Of a stretch of 64,000 nt of DNA, positions 29,806 through 42,394 are shown one piece after another; within the stretch, counting starts at the first letter, position 1, and every line of letters starts with the position of its first letter. The translations under genes and the position numbers were made by a program. Below the pieces are notes generated by a model that saw only the letters and a list, made by a program, of their open reading frames with translations, was not told the DNA's origin and made no database searches. The DNA is from Promicromonospora soli (GTDB lineage: Bacteria > Actinomycetota > Actinomycetes > Actinomycetales > Cellulomonadaceae), in the NCBI RefSeq assembly GCF_014653785.1, contig NZ_BNAS01000007.1:62001-126000 (forward strand). The letters are read 5' to 3'.

Positions 29806-30476
29806 ACATGCCCGGCACCACGCCGCCGCTGCGTGTGGTCCTCGCCGACGACGAGCCCCTGGTGCGCGCGGGACTGGCCGGGATCCTCGAGACCGACGAT
29901 GGCGTCCGGGTCGTCGCGCAAGGGTCCTCGGGCGAGGAGGCACTGGCGGCAGTCCGGGCTCACCGGCCAGACGTCGTGCTGCTGGACGTGCGCATGGGCA
30001 CGATGGGCGGCCTGGAAACCCTCGCGGAGATCCGTCGCACCGCCGGGTCCCTGCCGTGCCTCATCGTCACAACGTTCGGTGAGGACGGGTACGTCGCAGA
30101 GGCCATCCGGCTGGGCGCCGACGGTTTCGTGCTGAAGTCGGGTGACCCACGTGAACTGCTGCTCGCGGTGCATGCGGCGGCGTCGGGCGCCGCCTACTTC
30201 TCGCCCGCCGTGTCCCGGCGTCTGCTGCAGACGGGACTGGGTACGCGCTTCATCGCGGAGCAGGAGGCCAAGCAGCGGTTCGAACGCCTCACCCAGCGTG
30301 AGCAGGAGGTGCTGACCCTGATTGGCGACGGGCTGTCGAACCCGGAGATCGCGGCGCGCCTGCACCTCGCCGAGGGCACGGTCAAGGTGCACGTCACCTC
30401 GATCCTGCGAACCACCGGTGCCCGCAACCGGGTGGAGGCGGCACTTATCGCGGCGCACGCGCGGACCCCCAGCTGA
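29802..30476 (+). CDS. NarL/LuxR-family response regulator
   Basis: The 224-residue regulator has a receiver domain with the acidic pair in VLADDEPLVRAG, phospho-acceptor Asp62 (VVLLDVRMG), Thr in VTTFGEDG and Lys in VLKSGDP. A LuxR-type helix-turn-helix follows (about 160-220; LTQREQEVLTLIGDGLSNPEIAARLHLAEGTVK, split by position). ATG at 29802 overlaps the kinase stop (ATGA), making an obvious two-component pair. Targets are not known; the DUF4386 gene downstream is a possible one but has its own palindromic control region. Confidence 0.95.
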   Translation: MNMPGTTPPLRVVLADDEPLVRAGLAGILETDDGVRVVAQGSSGEEALAAVRAHRPDVVLLDVRMGTMGGLETLAEIRRTAGSLPCLIVTTFGEDGYVAEAIRLGADGFVLKSGDPRELLLAVHAAASGAAYFSPAVSRRLLQTGLGTRFIAEQEAKQRFERLTQREQEVLTLIGDGLSNPEIAARLHLAEGTVKVHVTSILRTTGARNRVEAALIAAHARTPS

Positions 30477-30520
30477 CACCCCTGCCGATCTTCATCCGGT
30501 CCCCGTCTTCCCCACCGTAG

Positions 30521-30553
30521 CCTTACGTCGTAAGGTCGCCTTACGTTGTAAGG
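30521..30553. promoter_or_regulatory. Tandem palindromic operator before the DUF4386 gene
   Basis: Two nearly identical 15-bp palindromes, CCTTACGTCGTAAGG (30521-30535) and CCTTACGTTGTAAGG (30539-30553), are separated by three bases (centres 18 bp apart). They lie 17 bases before the ATG of the next gene. Form and spacing are typical of a TetR-family operator; no TetR gene is in the window. Confidence 0.6.
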
Positions 30554-30570
30554 CTCACGAGAGGGAAGCC

Positions 30571-31299
30571 ATGAACTCGCCCACGCTGCACCCCCGCACG
30601 GCACGAACAACCGGCCTGCTCTACCTGGCACTTGCCGTCGTCGCCATCCCGGGGTTCCTGATCATCCGTCCGATGCTGTTCGACCCGGACAGCGCGGCAT
30701 CTACGCTCGCCAACCTCGTCGAGGACGAGTCGCTCGCCCGCCTCGGGATCGGCCTAGAGCTCGCGCTCGTCGCGGCCCAGGCACTGGTCGCGCTGTGGTT
30801 CTACCGGCTGTTCCGGCGGGTGGACTCGTTCGCTGCGGTTTCGCTGACCGCCTTCGGACTGATCAACGCGGTGGCGATTCTCGCCAGTGCAGCCTGCCTC
30901 GGCGGCGCACTGGACGTCGCCCTCGCGCCGTCGTCCGTCGACGCCGCCGGCGGAGCACAGCTCCTGTACGTCCTGGGCGGCAGCTTCTGGGAGGTCGGTG
31001 CGCTCTTCTTCGGGCTCTGGCTGATCCCGATGGGCGTGCTCGCGCTGCGCTCGGGGATGCCGCGGCCGCTCGGCTGGATTCTCGTGGCGGGCGGTATCGG
31101 CTACATCGTCAGCGGCTTCCTCGCCTACCTGGTACCCGCCGCCGCGCCGGCCTCGGAGCTGCTCGTGATCCCGGCGACAATCGGCGAGTTCTGGATGATC
31201 GGCTGGCTGCTCTGGTACTCGGTCCGGGCGCGCGCCGTCGCTGACGAGACATCCGAGCGGCATAGCGAGCCGGTGATCGGCACGAGCGCCACCAGGTAG
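30571..31299 (+). CDS. DUF4386-family membrane protein
   Basis: The 242-residue protein has about six membrane helices (TTGLLYLALAVVAIPGFLII at the start, VSGFLAYLVP and FWMIGWLLWYSV near the end) and the Arg-Thr-Thr-Gly start typical of DUF4386. The family is an uncharacterised group of integral membrane proteins. ATG at 30571 follows GAGGGAAG; an open frame extends upstream but is antisense-like and covers the operator. It lies directly downstream of a double palindrome, so expression is probably repressor-controlled. Confidence 0.85.
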   Translation: MNSPTLHPRTARTTGLLYLALAVVAIPGFLIIRPMLFDPDSAASTLANLVEDESLARLGIGLELALVAAQALVALWFYRLFRRVDSFAAVSLTAFGLINAVAILASAACLGGALDVALAPSSVDAAGGAQLLYVLGGSFWEVGALFFGLWLIPMGVLALRSGMPRPLGWILVAGGIGYIVSGFLAYLVPAAAPASELLVIPATIGEFWMIGWLLWYSVRARAVADETSERHSEPVIGTSATR

Positions 31300-31377
31300 A
31301 GCGGGTTCAGGACGTGCGCTTGCGGTGTGTCCGTCCGCGCCGCACTGTGGGATCGGCTGATGCGATGAGGTGAGACG

Positions 31378-32697
31378 GTGGCGATGGATCTCGACGACTT
31401 GGTCTTCCACCCCTGGTCCGTGCAAGGGCCGCGCACCGTGCCGACCTTCGTCGGCGGTTCGGGTAGCTACCTCACCGACGCCACCGGCAGGCGTTTTCTG
31501 GACTTCAGCTCGCAGCTGGTCTTCGCCAACCTCGGTCACCAGCACCCACGCATCGTCTCGGCGATCAAGGAGCAGGCCGATCGGCTGTGCACCTTGGCCC
31601 CCGGTTATGCCTCGGATATCCGCGGCGAGGCGGCGCGGCTGATCGTGGAGGTCGCCCCGGAGGGCCTGGGGCACGTGCTGTTCACCACTGGCGGGACTGA
31701 GGCGATCGAGCATGCGGTGCGGATGGCCCGCCTGCACAACGGGCGGCCCAAGGTGCTCGCCGCGTACCGCTCGTACCACGGCTCCACGACGACCTCGATC
31801 CACCTCACCGGTGACCCGCGCCGCTGGGCGTCGGACACCGGGGCGGCGGGCGTCGTCCATTTTTTCGGCCCGTTCCTGTACCGCTCTGCTTTCGGGGCGA
31901 GCACTCCCGAGGAGGAGTGTGAGCGGGCGCTCGCGCATCTGGAGCAGGTGATCCTTCTCGAAGGCCCGTCGACCATCTCCGCCTTGGTCCTGGAACCGGT
32001 GACCGGCAGCTCAGGCGTCATCGTGCCGCCGGCCGGCTACCTGCGGGGTGTCCGTGACGTCTGCAGCCGTCACGGCATCGTGTTCATCGCCGACGAGGTG
32101 CTCGTTGGCTTCGGCCGCACCGGAGAGTGGTTCGGCGTCGACCACGACGGTGTCGCCCCGGACCTCCTGGTCTTCGCGAAGGGCGTGAACTCCGGCTATG
32201 TGCCGCTCGGCGGGGTGCTGGTCGGCGACTCGATCTACGAGACGTTCACCAACCGTCCCTACCCGGCGGGCATGACCTACAGCGGGCACCCGCTGGCCTG
32301 CGCCGCCGCGGTGGGCGCCATCGGCGCCATGAACGACGAGGGCATCGTGGCGTCAGCCGCGCGGCTCGGCAACGTCATCATCGGTCCCGGACTCACGAAG
32401 CTTGCCGAGAACCACCCGTGCATCGGGGACGTCCGTGGCGTCGGCGGGCTGTGGACCCTCGAACTGGTGCGTGACCGGCAGACCAAGGAGCCGCTCGTCC
32501 CGGTGGGTGCCACTGGGGCCGCGAATGCACCGATGGCCGCGTTCGCCAAGGCGTGCCTCGGTCGTGGTCTGCTCCCGCTCGTCCTGGGCAACCGGATCCA
32601 CGTTGCGCCACCGCTCAACGTCACCGACAGCGACGCCGCCACAGGGCTGGCCATCCTCGACGAGGCGCTGGCTGAGGCCGACGCGTTCCTGGCCTGA
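31378..32697 (+). CDS. Class III PLP-dependent aminotransferase
   Basis: The 439-residue enzyme has class III aminotransferase hallmarks: FTTGGTEAIEHAVRMAR, AYRSYHGSTT, the cofactor-binding aspartate in FIADEVLVGFGRTGEWF, and the PLP lysine in LLVFAKGVNSGYVPLGGV (about residue 280). The N-terminal HPWSVQGPRTVPTFVGGSGSY is typical of omega-amino acid:pyruvate or taurine:pyruvate-like members. The exact substrate cannot be read. The start is GTG (31378) or ATG two codons later, behind GAGGTGAG. It stands alone, ending before a 40-bp palindrome. Confidence 0.9.
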   Translation: MAMDLDDLVFHPWSVQGPRTVPTFVGGSGSYLTDATGRRFLDFSSQLVFANLGHQHPRIVSAIKEQADRLCTLAPGYASDIRGEAARLIVEVAPEGLGHVLFTTGGTEAIEHAVRMARLHNGRPKVLAAYRSYHGSTTTSIHLTGDPRRWASDTGAAGVVHFFGPFLYRSAFGASTPEEECERALAHLEQVILLEGPSTISALVLEPVTGSSGVIVPPAGYLRGVRDVCSRHGIVFIADEVLVGFGRTGEWFGVDHDGVAPDLLVFAKGVNSGYVPLGGVLVGDSIYETFTNRPYPAGMTYSGHPLACAAAVGAIGAMNDEGIVASAARLGNVIIGPGLTKLAENHPCIGDVRGVGGLWTLELVRDRQTKEPLVPVGATGAANAPMAAFAKACLGRGLLPLVLGNRIHVAPPLNVTDSDAATGLAILDEALAEADAFLA

Positions 32698-32709
32698 CAG
32701 GTCATGCAG

Positions 32710-32749
32710 AGAGGCCCGGAACCGCAGAATTCTGCGGTTCCGGGCCTCT
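32710..32749. terminator. Perfect 40-bp palindrome between convergent genes
   Basis: The 20-base arm AGAGGCCCGGAACCGCAGAA is followed with no loop by its exact complement. It lies between the stop of the aminotransferase gene and the stop of nrdF and should act in both directions. Confidence 0.85.
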
Positions 32750-32786
32750 GATACGCCACTATGGGCGGCGGGCTCCCGACACGAGG

Positions 32787-36003
<3,217 letters not shown>

Positions 36004-36439
36004 AATCGTCCCAATCCGTTGCGGACGCGCGCGACGTCCTGCGCAGTTCCCAGTAGCTCGAAGGCGTACAGATACGGGACATCACACTTCGCAGCGATGA
36101 TGTCCCCGGTGATGCAGTACGCAGCCCCGAAGTTGGTGTTCCCCGCAGCGATGACGCCGCGAATGAGCGACCGGTTGTGTTCGTCGTTGAGGAACTTCCT
36201 CACCTGCCGTGGAACGGCCCCGCCCTCGTTGCCGCCGCCGTAGGTGGGGGCCACGAGGACGTAGGGCTCGTCCACGCGCAGGAAGCCGTCGGCGGGGCGC
36301 AGCGGTATCCGGTGCACCGACATCCCGAGCTCCTCGAGGCCAAGCTTCTCGACGAACCGGTGCGTGTTCTCGGACACGCTGGAGAAGTAGACGAGAGAGC
36401 TCACGTCACGCCTCCTTGCCGACGTAGCTGTGATGCAGG

Positions 36440-36682
36440 TCAGGCCGAGGCGGCCTGAAGCGCGGCGACCGCGCTGATCTGGTCGGGGCGAAAGCCCGAC
36501 CAGTGGGTGTCACCGGCTACGACGACCGGCGCCTGGAGGTACCCGAGGCCGCGAACCATCTCGAGCGCCTCGGGGTCCTGGGTGATGTCGACAACCGAGT
36601 ACTCGACGCCCTTGCGATCCAGTGCCCGGTACGTCGCGTCACACTGGACGCACGCCGGCTTGCTGTAGACCGTGACGCTCAT
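36440..36682 (-). CDS. nrdH: Glutaredoxin-like NrdH redoxin
   Basis: The 80-residue electron donor to NrdE has the active-site CVQC (Cys11 and Cys14), the SKPAC entry and the C-terminal WSGFRPDQI that is diagnostic of NrdH. GAGGAGG precedes the ATG. It is the first gene of nrdHIEF and is preceded by NrdR boxes. Confidence 0.97.
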   Translation of the reverse strand: MSVTVYSKPACVQCDATYRALDRKGVEYSVVDITQDPEALEMVRGLGYLQAPVVVAGDTHWSGFRPDQISAVAALQAASA

Positions 36683-37083
36683 GTCCGCCTCCTCTGACCT
36701 CGAAGGACACCCGTGAACTTACACCGGTGTGCTTTGTTTGCGGGTCTGCGTCTCCCGCTGAACCAAACACTACACCTAGTGTCTGACACTCGCCCTGTTA
36801 CGACATGTTGTGGTTGAGGACGTCCGGCGCGCCATGCCAATCCGCTACCCGACCCGCCCGGAACGCTCACGGACCATGCTGCCACGAGCCTCTGACACCG
36901 CCTGGTAGGCCGCGCCCAGGGCTTCTCGCGGCGCCGTCGGACGAGCCGCGCGGGGCACGAGAAAGAGCGCCTCACGCGACCGTCAGAGGCCCCCGCAGAG
37001 GCGGAAAAGTGATCTGAGTCAGCGGCGTGTCGCGACCGTTGGGCGTGTCTCGCAGACGCTCGGCGCGGCGGTCACGCGGCGGG
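36683..37083. other. 401-base intergenic region upstream of nrdH
   Basis: It holds the NrdR boxes and a further small palindrome ACACCGGTGT (36721-36730). The half next to the serine-hydrolase stop (about 36830-37083) shows no gene, promoter or clear hairpin that I can support. A 98-codon minus-strand frame in it is Arg-rich and lacks gene character. Confidence 0.4.
36767..36813 (-). promoter_or_regulatory. Pair of NrdR boxes upstream of nrdH
   Basis: ACACTACACCTAGTGT (36767-36782) is a close match to the NrdR consensus ACACWATATATWGTGT. A weaker copy (TTACGACATGTTGTGG, 36798-36813) has its centre exactly 31 bp away, three helical turns, as expected for paired NrdR sites. They predict repression of nrdHIEF when dATP is high. 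Confidence 0.7.
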
Positions 37084-38487
37084 TCAGGGTCGGTACCAGC
37101 CGTCCCCGTCGACGCCGCCGGGCACGGCCGTGTCCGGGTCGTAGGGGGTCCGCGTGAAGTGGAAGGTGCCGACGTCCAGCGCCACGGGCACGCCCCCGGC
37201 GTCGCGCACCACCAGCCGTTCCCCGAGCCAGTAACCGCCCTCGACGCCGCGCAGCTCGCCCCCGACGGCGTCGAACACGGTGCCACGGCCGCCGTTGCCC
37301 TGGGACCGCAGCTCGACACGGCCCGCGGCATCGATGCTCACGGTGTGCGGGAACGGCCCCCAGTACCAGGTGCCCGTGATCTCGCCCGGTCCGCCGGCGC
37401 CGCGCTCGCTCGCCTGCCGCACGGCGTCATGCGAGTCCCCCGGCGGCAGCGGAGCAGGCGTCCCGGTGCCCTGGAGGGTCGCGAGCAGGCGGGTGCCGTC
37501 GCCGAACCCGAGCGTCGACGATCCGCACACGGCGACCACGTCGCCCGTCGCGGCGTCCGCCCTCAGGTCCGCGGTGAAGCCCGGCACCGACCCGCCGTGG
37601 CCCACCGTGCGGACGGTGCCGTCCTGGCGCACCCGCACACCCAGGCCGTGGGCGGTGGACCATGGACCGCCCGAGGGCCCGGCGTCGTCGACCACAACGC
37701 GTGGGACGGCCATGTGGTGGCGGAGGGCGATCGGCAGCACGGCCTCGCCGGCGTCCCGGTCGGCCTCGCCGCCCACGAGCCACATGCCGAACCGCACCAG
37801 GTCCGAGGGCGTGGACCACAGCTCTCCGGCCGGCCCCGCAGCGAGGTACTCGGCCACCGGCTCGTGGTGGACCAGGTCCGCGTGGGGGTGCACCGCGTAC
37901 CCCGTGACGTGCGGGCCGACGGGCACGCGCCCGGTGGCGGTCATTCCCAGCGGTTCCCACAGCTCGTCACGGAGCACCTTGTCCCAGGTGCTGCCGTGGA
38001 CCACCTCGACCAGACGGCCCAGCACGGCGAACCCGGCGTTGCTGTAGTGGTACCGCTCGCCCGGGTCCCAGAGCTGCTCGACGCCGGCTCCGGCCAGCTC
38101 CTCCCACGTCTGCCCGCCGTGCCGCTCCCACCACGGGCCAGGAAACTCGGCCTGCAAGCCGCTCGTGTGGGTCAGCAGGTGGCGGATCGTCGCGTCCGGG
38201 GCGGGCGCGTCGGGCAGATGCTTGCCGATCGGGTCCGCGAGCGCCACCTCGCCCTCGGCGACGAGCCGGAGCACTGCCACGGCGACCATGGGCTTGGTGA
38301 TGGACCCGATGCGGAAGGCGTGCTCCGGCGTCGGGGTGCCTGCCCAGCGGGCATGGGCGACGTCGGCCCAGACCACCTCGCCCCCGCGGCCTGCCGCCGC
38401 GGACAGGGCCGGGACTCGTGCGGCATCGCGCAGGCCTGCGATCACACCGCTCAGCTCCGCGCCCGGCAGCTCGTCCGATCTCGTCAT
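37084..38487 (-). CDS. Serine hydrolase of the class C beta-lactamase / PBP-like family
   Basis: The 467-residue protein has the serine-penicillin-recognising triad: SxxK in FRIGSITKPM (about residue 63), YxN in YHYSNAGF (about 150) and HGG-type motif in VGHGGSVPG (about 325). LLTHTSGL is a further family mark. A C-terminal lipocalin-like beta domain (about 390-467, GTWYWGPFPHTVSIDAAG) matches the DUF3471-like extension often found in esterase-type members. There is no signal peptide, so an intracellular esterase or peptidase is more likely than a resistance lactamase. ATG at 38487 is favoured, but no strong ribosome-binding site is seen. Confidence 0.87.
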   Translation of the reverse strand: MTRSDELPGAELSGVIAGLRDAARVPALSAAAGRGGEVVWADVAHARWAGTPTPEHAFRIGSITKPMVAVAVLRLVAEGEVALADPIGKHLPDAPAPDATIRHLLTHTSGLQAEFPGPWWERHGGQTWEELAGAGVEQLWDPGERYHYSNAGFAVLGRLVEVVHGSTWDKVLRDELWEPLGMTATGRVPVGPHVTGYAVHPHADLVHHEPVAEYLAAGPAGELWSTPSDLVRFGMWLVGGEADRDAGEAVLPIALRHHMAVPRVVVDDAGPSGGPWSTAHGLGVRVRQDGTVRTVGHGGSVPGFTADLRADAATGDVVAVCGSSTLGFGDGTRLLATLQGTGTPAPLPPGDSHDAVRQASERGAGGPGEITGTWYWGPFPHTVSIDAAGRVELRSQGNGGRGTVFDAVGGELRGVEGGYWLGERLVVRDAGGVPVALDVGTFHFTRTPYDPDTAVPGGVDGDGWYRP

Positions 38488-38564
38488 GCCCCGAAGGTAC
38501 CGAAGCACGTGCGCACGAGGGCGACCCGGAGCACGGGATCGGTCGGATGCGGGCACCGCGAGAA

Positions 38565-38632
38565 CGAGATAGGTCGGATGCTTCGAGCTCGGTCCAGTGA
38601 TTGACCGATCTCAAAGCATCCGACCGAGGTCG
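38565..38632. terminator. Imperfect 30-bp hairpin after the GH1 gene
   Basis: Arms 38565-38594 and 38603-38632 pair at 26 of 30 positions around an 8-base loop. The core is GGTCGGATGCTT / AAGCATCCGACC; GGTCGGATGC occurs once more just upstream (38541-38550). It lies 3' of the GH1 gene on the minus strand. Confidence 0.7.
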
Positions 38633-38654
38633 CGCAAGCCCCCAAGCATCCCGC

Positions 38655-40091
38655 TCAGGCAGGCGACACCTCGTCAGTGCCCGGCAGCGTGCCCGACGTC
38701 GCCAGACGCCGGTACCAGTGCGCCGAGTCCTTCCAGGTGCGCTCAAGCGTCTCGTAGTCGACGTGGATGATGCCGAACCGCCGGTCGTAGCCGTAGGCCC
38801 ACTCGAAGTTGTCGAGCAGCGACCACGCGAAATACCCGCGCACGTCCACGCCCTTGTCGCGGGCCTGGCCCATGGCCTCGACGTGGTCGTGCAGGTAGGA
38901 CACGCGCAGCGGGTCGTGCACCCGCTTGACGCCGTCCTCCGTCACCACCTCGTCCTGGAACGCGGCACCGTTCTCGGTGACCATGAGCGGCTGGTCCGGG
39001 TAGGAGTCGCGCAGCGAGACCAGCAGGTCCGTGAGGCCGGCCGGCTCGATGTTCCAGCCCATGGCGGTGTACGGGCCGGGCTGCGGCAGGAACTCGACGT
39101 CGTCCGCCGCGATCCATGGCGTGCCCGAGGAGTCCTTGTGCCCGTCGGCCTGCTGCCGCTCCCCCTGCCCGGAGAAGCGCCGCACCCGCGCCGTCGAGTA
39201 GTAGTTGACCCCCAGCACGTCCAGCGGCTGCGCGATGGCCTCCAGGTCACCCTCCTGCACGAACGACCAGTCGGTGACCGACGCGGTGTTCTCCAGCAGG
39301 TCCGCGGGATACGCGCCCTCCAGGACCGGGCCGAGGAACGCCCGGTTGGCGAGGGCGTCGACCTTGCGGACCGCGCCGCGGTCCAGCTCCGACGCCGGGT
39401 CGTCCGGCCGGAAGACGTGCAGGTTCAGCGTGATCGACGTCTTCGCGGCGTCGCCCAGCACCTCGCGGATCTGCTGGACCGCGAGGCCGTGCGCCAGGTT
39501 GAGGTGGTGCACTGCCTGCAGCGCGGCCAGGGGCTCCGTACGGCCCGGCGCGTGGACGCCCGAGGCGTAGCCCAGGTACGCCGTGCACCACGGCTCGTTG
39601 AGCGTGGTCCAGACGTCGATGCGGTCGCCCAGCTCCTCGGCCATCCGCCGCGCGTACCGCGCGAAGGCGTAGGCCGTCTCGCGGTTCGTCCAACCGCCGG
39701 CGTCCTCCAGTTCCTGCGGCAGGTCCCAGTGGTAGAGCGTGACCACGGGCTTCACGCCCGCGGCGAGCAGCCCGTCGACGAGGTCCGAGTAGAACCGGAT
39801 GCCCTCGGCGTTGAACTCCCCCGACCCGCCCGGCTGCACACGCGGCCACGCGATGGAGAACCGGTATGCGCCAAGACCCAGGTTCCTGATGTGCTCGACG
39901 TCCTCCTGCCACCGGTGGAAGTGGTCGTCAGCGACGTCGCCCGTGTCCCCGTTCAGCGTCTTGCCGGGCGTGTGCGAGAACGTGTCCCAGATGGACGGGC
40001 CGCGCCCGCCCTCGGTCGCGCCCCCCTCGATCTGGTACGACGCCGTCGCCGATCCCCAGAGGAAATCCGGGGGAAAACTCCGCGCACTCAC
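38655..40091 (-). CDS. GH1 beta-glucosidase
   Basis: The 478-residue cytoplasmic enzyme has the GH1 barrel start FPPDFLWGSATASYQIEGG, acid/base E166 (TLNEPW) and nucleophile E373 (VTENGA), plus the C-terminal WSLLDNFEWAYGY. It is predicted to remove beta-linked glucose from imported oligosaccharides. GTG at 40091 overlaps the stop of the GH31 gene (GTGA), so both enzymes are made together. Paired with an alpha-xylosidase it fits degradation of isoprimeverose-type xyloglucan fragments. It is the last gene of the operon. Confidence 0.95.
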   Translation of the reverse strand: MSARSFPPDFLWGSATASYQIEGGATEGGRGPSIWDTFSHTPGKTLNGDTGDVADDHFHRWQEDVEHIRNLGLGAYRFSIAWPRVQPGGSGEFNAEGIRFYSDLVDGLLAAGVKPVVTLYHWDLPQELEDAGGWTNRETAYAFARYARRMAEELGDRIDVWTTLNEPWCTAYLGYASGVHAPGRTEPLAALQAVHHLNLAHGLAVQQIREVLGDAAKTSITLNLHVFRPDDPASELDRGAVRKVDALANRAFLGPVLEGAYPADLLENTASVTDWSFVQEGDLEAIAQPLDVLGVNYYSTARVRRFSGQGERQQADGHKDSSGTPWIAADDVEFLPQPGPYTAMGWNIEPAGLTDLLVSLRDSYPDQPLMVTENGAAFQDEVVTEDGVKRVHDPLRVSYLHDHVEAMGQARDKGVDVRGYFAWSLLDNFEWAYGYDRRFGIIHVDYETLERTWKDSAHWYRRLATSGTLPGTDEVSPA

Positions 40092-42361
40092 AGTGCCACC
40101 TCTCCCGGGCCGGTGGCCCGAACGGTCCGTCCTTCGTTCTCGACGCCCCATTCGCCAGGTGCGTCATCGCTGGTCACGTGCACGACGCCGGACTCGCACC
40201 GCACACGGAACGTCGCCGGGGAGCCGGTACCGCCGGGTACCAGGACCTCTTCGTCGAACCCCTCGGGCAGACGAGTGCAGCGTAACGTCACGCCCTCGGC
40301 CCACGCATAGTCGGGCCGGTCGTCGCGCGCGCCGACGGGCAGCACCGTGCCGGGCCGGACGAGCAGCGGCAGGCTGTCGAACCCGTGCTCCTCGGCGATC
40401 CAGCGCGGTCCCGTGACGGTCGGCGTCTGCCCGGCCCCGACGTCGGGCAGGCGGGTCCACTCCCCCTCGGGGACGTAGTACTCCACGCGGGACTCGTGAA
40501 AGACCGGCGCGACCAGCAGCGACGGTCCCAGCATGTACTGCGTGTCGACTCCGGCCGCAGTCCGGTCGTCGGGGAACTGCAGCACCATGGGGCGCATGAC
40601 GGGCATGCCTTCCTCGGCGGCCACGTGGCCGAGCCGCCCGAGGTACGGCATGAGCCGCAGCTTCAGCTTCGTGAACTTCCTGGTGACGTCGACGGCCTCG
40701 TCGTCGAACGCCCACGGGACGCGGTAGGAGCTCGACCCGTGCAGCCTCGAGTGCGAGGACAGCAGGCCGAACGCGGCCCACCGTTTGAACACAGCCGGGT
40801 CGGGCGTGCCCTCGAACCCGCCGATGTCGTGGCTCCAGTAGCCGAACCCGGACAGCGACAGCGACAGGCCACCGCGCAGGGACTCCGCCATGGACACGAA
40901 GGTGGACTCGCAGTCGCCGCCCCAGTGCACCGGGTAGGCCTGCGTGCCCGCGGTCGCGGACCGCGCGAACACGACCGCGTCGCCGCGGCCGCGCTCCTCC
41001 TCGAGCAGCTCGAAGACCAGCTTGTTGTACAGCGAGGCGTAGTAGTTGTGCATGCGCTGCGGGTCGGACCCGTCGTGCCAGACGACGTCGGTGGGGATGC
41101 GCTCGCCGAAGTCGGTCTTGAAGCAGTCCACGCCCTGACGCAGGAGCACGCGCAGCTTGTCCTTGTACCAGGCGGCGGCGTCGGGGTTGGTGAAGTCGAC
41201 CAGGCCCATGCCGGCCTGCCACTTGTCCCACTGCCAGACGTCGCCGTCCGGTGTGGTGACCAGGTAGCCCTTCTTCTGGCCCTCGCGGAACAGGTGCGAG
41301 CGCTGGGCGATGTACGGGTTGATCCACACGCAGACCTTCAGGCCGCGGTCGTGCAGCCGGGCCAGCATGCCCTCGGGGTCGGGGAACGTGGCCGGGTCCC
41401 ACACGAAGTCGCACCAGTGGAACTGCCGCATCCAGAAGCAGTCGAAGTGGAACACCGACAGCGGGATGTCCCGCGCGGCCATGCCGTCGATGAAGCCGTT
41501 GACGGTCTCCTCGTCGTAGTTCGTGGTGAACGACGTGGAGAGCCACAGCCCGTACGACCAGGCCGGGACGACGGCGGGCCGCCCCGTCAGGGCCGTGTAC
41601 CGGCGCAGGATCTCCGCCGGCGTGGGTCCGTGGATCACGTAGTACTGCAGCGACTGCCCCGGCACGGAGAACTGGGTGCGGCTGACCACCTCGGAGCCGA
41701 CCTCGAACGAGACCCGCTCCGGGTGGGCCACGAACACGCCGTAGCCGCGGTCGGTCACGTAGAACGGCACGTTCTTGTAGGCCTGCTCGCTCGCGGTGCC
41801 GCCGTCCTCGTTCCAGACGTCGATGCTCTGGCCGTTCTTCACGAACGCGCCGAACCGCTCGCCGAGCCCGTAGACGTGCTCGCCGACGCCGAGCGCGAGC
41901 TGCTCGTGCACGAAGTCGCCCTCGGGCGTGGTCGCGATCCCGATGCTCCGGCCCGACGACGAGGTGAGCACCTCGCCGTCGGCCAGGAAGTCGACCTGCC
42001 ACTCGCCGTCGGTGGCGATGCGGGCCGTGAGGGCGCCGGAGGTGAGCTCGGCGGGGCCCACGACCGGGCTGTCGGGCGCGACGACCTTGACCGTGCCCGG
42101 ATCCCGGTTCACGGCGAAGTGCGGGCCTGGGTCCCGGCGGCCCTGGTGGTGCTCGATGCGCACGCCGATCACGCCGTCCGCAGGTGCGTCGAACGTGACG
42201 GTCACGACCGGGCGGTTCAGGGTGTCGCCGCGCCGGGTGATCGGCGCGGTGGGCGCGTACACGGTCAGGGTGTCGTCGCCGGCCTCGACCGAGTCGATGT
42301 CGCGGGGCCGGAGCATCTCGACGCCAGGTCGCAGCTGCCAGTAGCCGTCAGTGAATCTCAT
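40088..42361 (-). CDS. yicI: GH31 alpha-xylosidase (YicI type)
   Basis: The 757-residue enzyme is almost colinear with E. coli YicI and should release alpha-linked xylose from the non-reducing end of xyloglucan oligosaccharides. The nucleophile is D417 (FKTDFGERIPTDV) and the acid/base is D483 (HWGGD), each one residue off the E. coli numbers. Further matches are FHFDCFWMRQFHWCDF and GFGYWSHDIGGFEG. It follows the MalG-like permease by 33 bases and overlaps the GH1 gene. It has no signal peptide, so the substrate is cut after import. Confidence 0.96.
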   Translation of the reverse strand: MRFTDGYWQLRPGVEMLRPRDIDSVEAGDDTLTVYAPTAPITRRGDTLNRPVVTVTFDAPADGVIGVRIEHHQGRRDPGPHFAVNRDPGTVKVVAPDSPVVGPAELTSGALTARIATDGEWQVDFLADGEVLTSSSGRSIGIATTPEGDFVHEQLALGVGEHVYGLGERFGAFVKNGQSIDVWNEDGGTASEQAYKNVPFYVTDRGYGVFVAHPERVSFEVGSEVVSRTQFSVPGQSLQYYVIHGPTPAEILRRYTALTGRPAVVPAWSYGLWLSTSFTTNYDEETVNGFIDGMAARDIPLSVFHFDCFWMRQFHWCDFVWDPATFPDPEGMLARLHDRGLKVCVWINPYIAQRSHLFREGQKKGYLVTTPDGDVWQWDKWQAGMGLVDFTNPDAAAWYKDKLRVLLRQGVDCFKTDFGERIPTDVVWHDGSDPQRMHNYYASLYNKLVFELLEEERGRGDAVVFARSATAGTQAYPVHWGGDCESTFVSMAESLRGGLSLSLSGFGYWSHDIGGFEGTPDPAVFKRWAAFGLLSSHSRLHGSSSYRVPWAFDDEAVDVTRKFTKLKLRLMPYLGRLGHVAAEEGMPVMRPMVLQFPDDRTAAGVDTQYMLGPSLLVAPVFHESRVEYYVPEGEWTRLPDVGAGQTPTVTGPRWIAEEHGFDSLPLLVRPGTVLPVGARDDRPDYAWAEGVTLRCTRLPEGFDEEVLVPGGTGSPATFRVRCESGVVHVTSDDAPGEWGVENEGRTVRATGPGEVAL

Positions 42362-42394
42362 AGGGCTGGAACCTCTCGGCGTCGTTGAACGGGG

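Noticed and set aside
36679-36975. 98-codon minus-strand frame upstream of nrdH
   Set aside because: It is Arg-rich, covers the NrdR boxes, overlaps the nrdH start and has no ribosome-binding site.
37084-38487. Beta-lactamase resistance gene
   Set aside because: SxxK/YxN/HGG motifs are shared with esterases and peptidases. There is no signal peptide, and a C-terminal lipocalin-like domain points to an esterase-type enzyme.
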